From: Marinobacter sp.
GTDB lineage: Bacteria > Pseudomonadota > Gammaproteobacteria > Pseudomonadales > Oleiphilaceae
Direction of reading: 5' to 3'
DNA: 53,716 nt
Assembly (NCBI GenBank): GCA_030457765.1
Contig: JAKDUK010000012.1
Span: forward strand, 1 to 53,716
Shown: positions 47,935 to 53,716 of the stretch, piece after piece
Position numbering within the stretch: position 1 is the stretch's first letter
Layout of the letters: each line of letters starts with the position of its first letter
Notes under the pieces: generated by a model
The model's input: the letters and a program-made list of their open reading frames with translations, nothing else
The model's database searches: none
What the model was told of the DNA's origin: nothing
Position numbers and translations under genes: made by a program

Positions 47935-49455
47935 TTAGAAAAAGCCCAGTGGGTTGATATCGTAGCTGGTCAGCATGCACTTGGTCTGCTGATAATGCTC
48001 CAGCGCCATCTTGTGGGTTTCACGGCCAACACCTGACTTTTTATAGCCGCCAAAGGCCGCATGCGCTGGATAGGCATGGTAGCAATTCATCCATACACGG
48101 CCAGCCTGAATGCTGCGTCCCATGCGATAAGCACGGTTGGTATCCCGAGTCCAGACGCCTGCGCCGAGCCCATACTCGGTATCGTTGGCAATCGCCAAGG
48201 CTTCCTCTTCGGTTTTGAACGTGGTTACACCTACAACCGGGCCAAAGATTTCCTCCTGGAACACCCGCATTTTATTGTCGCCCTTGAATAAAGTGGGCTG
48301 AACGTAGAAGCCGTTGTTGAATTCGGCGCCCATATCCTCCTTGTCGCCCCCAATGAGAACCTCGGCCCCTTCTTGCTTGCCAATATCAAGGTAAGACATG
48401 ATTTTGTCGTATTGTTCCTTACTGGCCTGGGCACCCACCTGCACATCGGTATCCAGCGGGTTACCGCGCTTGATGGCCTTGGTGCGTTCAACCACCTTCT
48501 GCATAAACTCTTCATACATGTCTTCTTGCACCAGCGCACGCGATGGGCAGGTGCACACTTCGCCCTGATTGAAAAACGCCAAAACCAGGCCTTCTACACA
48601 CTTATTCACAAACTCGGGTTCGCCCTGCATCACATCAGAGAAATAGATGTTGGGGGACTTGCCACCCAACTCAACCGTGGAAGGAATGATGTTTTCTGCC
48701 GCGCACTTGAGAATGTGCGAACCAACCGGTGTAGAGCCGGTGAAGGCGATTTTGTCGATACGTTTGCTGGTCGCCAAAGCTTCGCCAGCTTCGATACCAT
48801 AGCCGTTAACAATGTTAAGAACGCCCGGTGGCAACAAATCGCCAATAATGTCCATTAGCAGCAGAATACTGGCGGGCGTTTGCTCTGCAGGTTTTAGCAC
48901 GGTGCAGTTGCCGGCGGCCAAACAGGGCGCCAACTTCCACGCTGCCATTAAAATTGGGAAGTTCCACGGAATAATCTGCCCAACCACACCTAGCGGCTCA
49001 TGGAAATGATAAGCCACGGTATTTTGGTCAATCTCACCCATATGCCCTTCCTGGGCGCGGATGCAGCCTGCAAAATAGCGGAAGTGGTCTGCAGCCAGTG
49101 GAATATCAGCATTCAGAGTTTCACGAACCGCTTTGCCGTTATCCCACGTTTCTGCAACAGCCAGTTTTTCCAGATTGGCTTCAATTCGGTCAGCAATTTT
49201 AAGCAGGATATTGGAGCGTTCTGCCGCGGGCGTTTTGCCCCAGGCTGGTGCCGCCTTGTGTGCAGCATCGAGCGCCAAATCAATATCCTCGGCGGAAGAT
49301 CGCGGGATATCGCAGATAGTATCGCCGGTTATCGGCGTTATGTTTTCAAAATACTGGCCTTTAACCGGAGCAACCCACTCACCACCAATATAATTCTCGT
49401 AGCGGGTTTTGAAAGAAACAACAGAGCCGTCTTTTCCAGGCTGTGCATAAATCAT
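47935..49455 (-). CDS. exaC: NAD-dependent aldehyde dehydrogenase, ExaC type
   Basis: 506 residues from ATG 49455 with AGAGG 8 bases upstream; a GTG 3 codons earlier overlaps that site and is less likely. The whole length resembles Pseudomonas ExaC, which oxidises acetaldehyde in ethanol use: [20 protein letters not shown], the NAD loop [18 protein letters not shown] with the catalytic Glu, [11 protein letters not shown] with the catalytic Cys, and the end [10 protein letters not shown]. Longer aldehydes may also be substrates. It lies downstream of the WS/DGAT gene. Confidence 0.93.
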   Translation of the reverse strand: MIYAQPGKDGSVVSFKTRYENYIGGEWVAPVKGQYFENITPITGDTICDIPRSSAEDIDLALDAAHKAAPAWGKTPAAERSNILLKIADRIEANLEKLAVAETWDNGKAVRETLNADIPLAADHFRYFAGCIRAQEGHMGEIDQNTVAYHFHEPLGVVGQIIPWNFPILMAAWKLAPCLAAGNCTVLKPAEQTPASILLLMDIIGDLLPPGVLNIVNGYGIEAGEALATSKRIDKIAFTGSTPVGSHILKCAAENIIPSTVELGGKSPNIYFSDVMQGEPEFVNKCVEGLVLAFFNQGEVCTCPSRALVQEDMYEEFMQKVVERTKAIKRGNPLDTDVQVGAQASKEQYDKIMSYLDIGKQEGAEVLIGGDKEDMGAEFNNGFYVQPTLFKGDNKMRVFQEEIFGPVVGVTTFKTEEEALAIANDTEYGLGAGVWTRDTNRAYRMGRSIQAGRVWMNCYHAYPAHAAFGGYKKSGVGRETHKMALEHYQQTKCMLTSYDINPLGFF

Positions 49456-49524
49456 GGTCGTCACCTCTTGTTGTGTTTGTATATGACAACGCGATTGTTC
49501 GCGCTTACCTACTAACTGTAGACC

Positions 49525-50928
49525 TCAAACAACAATAGGTGAACCACCGGGCAACTCCGTCAGCTCCTGCAGGCAGTCTTCCAAGAATTTTGAGGGGTCT
49601 GACAGCACAGCCTCGTCGGCCACAACACCAAACTGAACCTGCCCGGCGTAGCTCACAATGCTCACCCCTAACCCTATATCTCCGGCCTGAGGCACCCAGA
49701 ACATTTGTTCGGTAATTCGACAACCAGCAATATATCTGGCCTCTGGGGTGCCGATCACGTTCGACACCACCGCACTGGCTTTGCGATAAAACACATCGGA
49801 AAGCGGTTGACGCAGCGCTTGTGGAATCATCGACGCGCAGGCCGACAATCCCCAAGCTATTCCTGGCTGCCAGCTCTTTTTCAGCCGACGGGTTTCTTGT
49901 TTGATACGGTATAATCGTTCCAGAGCGCTCTGACCATCCACAGGCAGAGGAACAAACACGGTGCCAAAGTAATTACCCAGGGTATCTGGCTCTGGCTGCA
50001 GGTCATCTGGAAGGCGGTTGCGAATATCAACAGGAACCGCTGCATGCATAACGGCGTCTTCCAGGCTTGTCCCAGACACGCCAAGGCGGGGCCGAACCGC
50101 GGCCGCCACGCAGCTGAGCAAAACATCGTTGATGGTAACGTTGGTCGCCTTGGCGATTGAGCGAAATTGATCGAGCGGCACGGGCACAGACCATCGACAA
50201 TGGCGCCGGCCCAGCAGCGGGCGCTTGAGATCAGATGGTGTATCTTCCGGTTCTGCCAAAAAACCACTGAATTCATCTACCAGCTTCAAACCATTACTGG
50301 CCAACTGATCCAACAACGTGCTGGCCTGCTGCAAATGACTTTCCAGCTCACGGGGTTGGTCGCTATTGGCCGCACCGCCGCTAATCAATTGCTCTAATTG
50401 CTTTTTGGCAGCGGATATCCAGGGGGACAGATCAGCGGTTTTCGGTGCCCCGTATACCGCCGGATATTGCTGTGGCGAGGCACCGCACAGGCGGTCGAAA
50501 ATCCCCATAAGTGACACACCGTCGGCATAACAATGATGTATCCGAAGCAACAATACCGAGCCACCTTCAGCGTTCGGTGCCAACCAGAACTTCCATAAAG
50601 GGCGATATAAAGGCAAGGGCTGATTCAGGCGTTCAGAAACCCATTCCTGAAGTGCCGAATCGGTGAAGCGATCAAGCACCACATCCAGATGATGCCTGGG
50701 ATCAAACGTTGGATCCGGGACCCATTGCCACCCGGGTGTGCGCTCCTCGGGCATGTACCGGAAACGCTCCCAGGCCATCCAGTACACTCGCAAGAACTCT
50801 CGCAATCCAGGCGCCGTAAGGCCATCCACCCGCATCATAACCGTGATGGTCATGGGGTTTCGGTGGCTCTCCAGAGCCAGCCAGGCTGAATCCGCAGGAA
50901 GCATAAGATGCGTTTGCTCGTGACTCAA
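49525..50928 (-). CDS. Wax ester synthase/diacylglycerol acyltransferase (WS/DGAT) family
   Basis: 467 residues. The enzyme class joins acyl-CoA to a long-chain alcohol or diacylglycerol to make storage lipid. Seen: the active-site motif HHCYADG (131-137), the PLW motif (110-112), and TINDVLLSCVAAAVR in the second half. The usual N-terminal motif of the best-studied wax synthases is only loosely matched (LPADSAWLALESHRNPM), so it is a divergent paralogue. No signal peptide. exaC follows 69 bases after its stop. Confidence 0.92.
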   Translation of the reverse strand: MSHEQTHLMLPADSAWLALESHRNPMTITVMMRVDGLTAPGLREFLRVYWMAWERFRYMPEERTPGWQWVPDPTFDPRHHLDVVLDRFTDSALQEWVSERLNQPLPLYRPLWKFWLAPNAEGGSVLLLRIHHCYADGVSLMGIFDRLCGASPQQYPAVYGAPKTADLSPWISAAKKQLEQLISGGAANSDQPRELESHLQQASTLLDQLASNGLKLVDEFSGFLAEPEDTPSDLKRPLLGRRHCRWSVPVPLDQFRSIAKATNVTINDVLLSCVAAAVRPRLGVSGTSLEDAVMHAAVPVDIRNRLPDDLQPEPDTLGNYFGTVFVPLPVDGQSALERLYRIKQETRRLKKSWQPGIAWGLSACASMIPQALRQPLSDVFYRKASAVVSNVIGTPEARYIAGCRITEQMFWVPQAGDIGLGVSIVSYAGQVQFGVVADEAVLSDPSKFLEDCLQELTELPGGSPIVV

Positions 50929-51291
50929 ACCCGAACGTCCCCGGAAGTAGTGAAGTGAAAGGATGGCTGAAAATAAAGAGTGCGTCAGTTAAAAATCAGC
51001 GATCAGCATTGTGCCAGACATATATCACCGGCTCCACAAAGGCACCACTCGCGCAATATTACAAAAAGTTACACATGAACCTACCTTCACTCCTATACTG
51101 GTTATAAGCCTTGATGTAATAGTTATTACAAGCTTCCGGTCGCTACCGATTGGCCATAGCAAGGCACAAGCCAAGCTACCAGCGCCAATAAATATCGGAT
51201 CGAATGGGAGTACAACAGGGTTACCAGCGCAACCAAGGTCGAACGACCAACTCTAAAAACAGGCTGTAGCCGTGCTGGAAGGAGACGTATT
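50929..51291. other. Spacer between WS/DGAT and alpha/beta hydrolase genes
   Basis: 363 bases between divergent genes with no gene. It holds a perfect inverted repeat TGTAATA-GT-TATTACA (51115-51130), placed between the two divergent starts as an operator would be. GGAAGGAG precedes the hydrolase ATG. No clear sigma-70 promoter was assigned. Confidence 0.5.
51115..51130. promoter_or_regulatory. Operator-like palindrome
   Basis: TGTAATA and TATTACA form perfect 7-bp arms around GT, about 190 bases before WS/DGAT and 160 before the hydrolase. Regulator unknown. Confidence 0.4.
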
Positions 51292-52212
51292 ATGAAAGCA
51301 AGCCATATCCGCAAGCTGATTAAACCAATCGACAGCGCCTACTCAGAGATGTTTTCAGGCCATGTGTATCGGGTTGGTGAAGGCGCTGTTTCTGTTCGCA
51401 ATCACAGTGGCGAGGCAGAGCAAACCGTTATTGGCGTACATGGCTTTCTGGAAAACCACTGCTACTTCACCCAGACCTACGATGCACCTACAACTGAACT
51501 GATTCTGCTTACCTGCAGCAACTACCATATCCCTGTTAACGGTATTACACCGGAAACGGCACAATGGGAACTGCCAATAAAGCACCCGCAAAGCACCATC
51601 GAGTACGACGCAGGCATTCTGACCCAAGCATTGGAGAATCTGCCCAGCACGCGCAATGTCAGAGTTCATGGCCACTCGCGAGGCGGAGCGGTTACGCTGG
51701 AAGCCGTTAGGCAGCGGCCAGATTTGTTTGAAAACGTGGAAGTGGTTCTTGAGGCTCCTGCCCTGCCCCAAGGCAAAGTTCATCCGTTGGTTTCCGCACT
51801 TCTGGAACCTGTTAGTCACGGCATGTGGCCCTGGCTGATTCGCTTGATTAACAGTGCGCCTTCCTCTGCATACGGACAAACGTTCTTCGGCAAAATGAAC
51901 CCGCGCAAAAAACAGCTGCTGAGTAAACTGTTTTACGCCACCCGCGATCACCTAACTATTGTTCGCAACATCGAGAACATTTTTGAGTGGATTGAGCGCA
52001 CAGATACAGACGTGTACCAACACATACGCCATGGCACCTTTCTGGTTCCCGCGGTGGATCGCCTCCTGGACCGCCAGGCCATGCTCGATAGCGCACGCCA
52101 AAGCCCTACAACTATGCGCATTATCGAAACCCAGGCACCCAGCCATTTTGTAACCCTGGATAGCAAAGAATGGCTGCCAGACTTTAAGCCACTTTCTACC
52201 GCCATGGGCTGA
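51292..52212 (+). CDS. Alpha/beta hydrolase
   Basis: 306 residues. Hydrolase fold with VHGFLEN (oxyanion, 49-55), nucleophile elbow GHSRGG with Ser129 and a likely catalytic His in APSHFVTL near 287; the acid residue is not certain. The Arg in GxSRGG and no signal peptide suggest a cytosolic esterase or lipase-like enzyme. Its position opposite WS/DGAT makes turnover of neutral lipid a fair guess, not more. GGAAGGAG lies 6-7 bases before the ATG. Confidence 0.85.
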   Translation: MKASHIRKLIKPIDSAYSEMFSGHVYRVGEGAVSVRNHSGEAEQTVIGVHGFLENHCYFTQTYDAPTTELILLTCSNYHIPVNGITPETAQWELPIKHPQSTIEYDAGILTQALENLPSTRNVRVHGHSRGGAVTLEAVRQRPDLFENVEVVLEAPALPQGKVHPLVSALLEPVSHGMWPWLIRLINSAPSSAYGQTFFGKMNPRKKQLLSKLFYATRDHLTIVRNIENIFEWIERTDTDVYQHIRHGTFLVPAVDRLLDRQAMLDSARQSPTTMRIIETQAPSHFVTLDSKEWLPDFKPLSTAMG

Positions 52213-52326
52213 AATAGAGTCACACACCCAAGCAGGTTAAGCCCGGCCACTGGCCGGCTTTACTGCACCCTCGCCTTCCCTCCGGTAAACTACAGATCTC
52301 TACACCGATCTACCGGAGCTGTCACC

Positions 52327-53076
52327 ATGTACCGTGAGCGACTCGTTAACACGGAAGTACGCTCAGAAGGCGCCCACCGCTTGCAGCGATTGTTACTGGA
52401 TTATCACGACTTTCGACTTCATAAGGCCGGCCACCCACTATTAAGCAACACGTTCACTGTTGCTGAATGGCAGGCAGAACGCCTGAAACTGACCCATCAG
52501 GATTTGTATCAACACCCCGGCTATCACACAGGTCTGGAGTTTCTGTTAACCGATCTTTATGCACCTGCCAGCATGACCCGACGCGATGACAATATAGACC
52601 GGGTGTTCCCGAAAATGGTCAAGTGGTTACCCGATCACCAACTGAAAATGCTTGCAAGGCTGGTAGAGCTGAACCTGATCACCCAACAACTGGATCTGGA
52701 ATTAGCGGAATTGCTGGATGAGCGTAATATACCCGCCAACTCGGTAACCGATGAACACTATTGTGAGGCATACCGCGCCAGCCAGATGCTGGAACAACGC
52801 AAAAAGCAGGTGGTGCTGGTGGCCGATGTTGGTCAGCAGCTCGATCGATATGTGCGCAATCGTACATTAGGCTGGCTGCTCTCAATGAGCCGGGCCCCAG
52901 CAGAAATGGCCAACCTTAGCGATCTGCACAACTTTCTTCACAGAGGTTACTCAGCGTTTCGCAAGATGGATAACGTAGATTTGTTGATCAACCGACTGGT
53001 GACCAGAGAACAGCAGGTTATGGACAATATTCTCGACGGCCACCCAAAACCGTTTATGCTCCCGGGTGACCTTTAA
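52327..53076 (+). CDS. FFLEELY motif protein
   Basis: 249 residues, mostly helical, no signal or membrane segment. The segment TGLEFLLTDLYAP (68-80) is a variant of the FFLEELY motif that names this proteobacterial family; the phrase FRKMDNVDLLINRLVTRE near the end is also typical. Function is unknown. It lies between the hydrolase and the PHA-region gene, a neighbourhood common in Marinobacter and related genera. Confidence 0.85.
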   Translation: MYRERLVNTEVRSEGAHRLQRLLLDYHDFRLHKAGHPLLSNTFTVAEWQAERLKLTHQDLYQHPGYHTGLEFLLTDLYAPASMTRRDDNIDRVFPKMVKWLPDHQLKMLARLVELNLITQQLDLELAELLDERNIPANSVTDEHYCEAYRASQMLEQRKKQVVLVADVGQQLDRYVRNRTLGWLLSMSRAPAEMANLSDLHNFLHRGYSAFRKMDNVDLLINRLVTREQQVMDNILDGHPKPFMLPGDL

Positions 53077-53090
53077 AAACCTCTGAAGCT

Positions 53091-53369
53091 TCAGGTCTTT
53101 AAAATCTGATCCAGCTGACTATGAATCTCATTCTCAATTTTTGATTTGAACGGCCGTAGCAACATACCCAACTCCAGATGCACGTGCAGGTCGTTATCAG
53201 TAATATTCAGCTGGCCCTTAACACCAGAGCGCTTGAAATTCAGGTGATCACCTTGCCATTGGTAATCAAGATCGAACTGACTGGACAGATCCCGCGCAAG
53301 CGATTCCGCTGCGTCACGAGCATGGTCTTTATCAAGGGTGTGAGCACGATGTACATCAATTGCAGACAT
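53091..53369 (-). CDS. Polyhydroxyalkanoic acid system family protein
   Basis: 92 residues of the PHA granule-region family: VHRAHTLDKDHARDAAESLA at the start and VHLELGMLLRPFKSKIENEI at the end. Found close to PHA synthesis or ubiE loci in many gammaproteobacteria; the molecular role is not established. It is convergent with the FFLEELY gene, with 14 bases between the stops, and divergent from ubiE. Confidence 0.88.
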   Translation of the reverse strand: MSAIDVHRAHTLDKDHARDAAESLARDLSSQFDLDYQWQGDHLNFKRSGVKGQLNITDNDLHVHLELGMLLRPFKSKIENEIHSQLDQILKT

Positions 53370-53411
53370 GTATCAGTTTTCTCTTCAAAAGTGATCAATT
53401 TTACAGTGTAA

Positions 53412-53716
<305 letters not shown>

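Overview
The window is a slice of a gammaproteobacterial chromosome of moderate GC, most probably Marinobacter or a close relative. The long core block from smpB/ssrA through fur-recN-grpE-dnaKJ-dapB-carAB-greA-yhbY-ftsH-folP-glmM-tpiA-secG-tRNA-Leu-rimP-nusA-infB-rbfA-truB-rpsO-pnp has the order known from Pseudomonas and its marine relatives. A wax ester synthase/DGAT-like gene, an SLC6-type transporter, a PHA-granule-region gene and an FFLEELY-motif gene also fit Marinobacter. The genus is an inference from gene content.

Layout. 1-3180: end of a DUF3015 gene, a DUF4105 protein with a barrel-like tail, and a lipoprotein alpha/beta hydrolase. 3193-18000 (minus strand): translation, RNA decay and cell-envelope genes, with a structured pnp leader, a promoter plus two tandem intrinsic terminators ahead of rimP-nusA-infB, and tRNA-Leu(GAG) directly after secG. 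The rlmE gene usually found upstream of ftsH is absent. 18087-28417: yhbY, carAB-greA, dapB and the heat-shock group grpE-dnaK-dnaJ with sigma-32-like promoters. 28583-34842: SOS-controlled recN (two LexA boxes), fur, bamE, rnfH, ratA, an SLC6-type transporter, smpB and ssrA (tmRNA).

34843-36286, just downstream of ssrA, is a decayed accessory patch: a YhfG-type antitoxin, a fic gene cut after its N-terminal part, and a BCCT transporter cut after its first membrane segments. From 36287 on the content is accessory: cheV; an ATP-grasp ligase paired with a 674-residue protein that looks papain-like; mqo; a Na+/Ca2+ antiporter; msrA-msrB; a metallophosphoesterase; a bacterial CDP-archaeol-synthase-like protein next to fumC; an ExaC-type aldehyde dehydrogenase with a WS/DGAT gene; and a run up to ubiE (cut by the window edge).

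The most unusual signal is a family of intergenic hairpins (3006-3116, 23644-23737 and a smaller one at 216-235) whose loops read ANGGAN, the loop type bound by CsrA/RsmA. The two large copies share a core but have unrelated outer stems that still pair, which suggests a selected RNA structure. The second candidate system is the ATP-grasp/cysteine-peptidase-like pair at 37225-40535.
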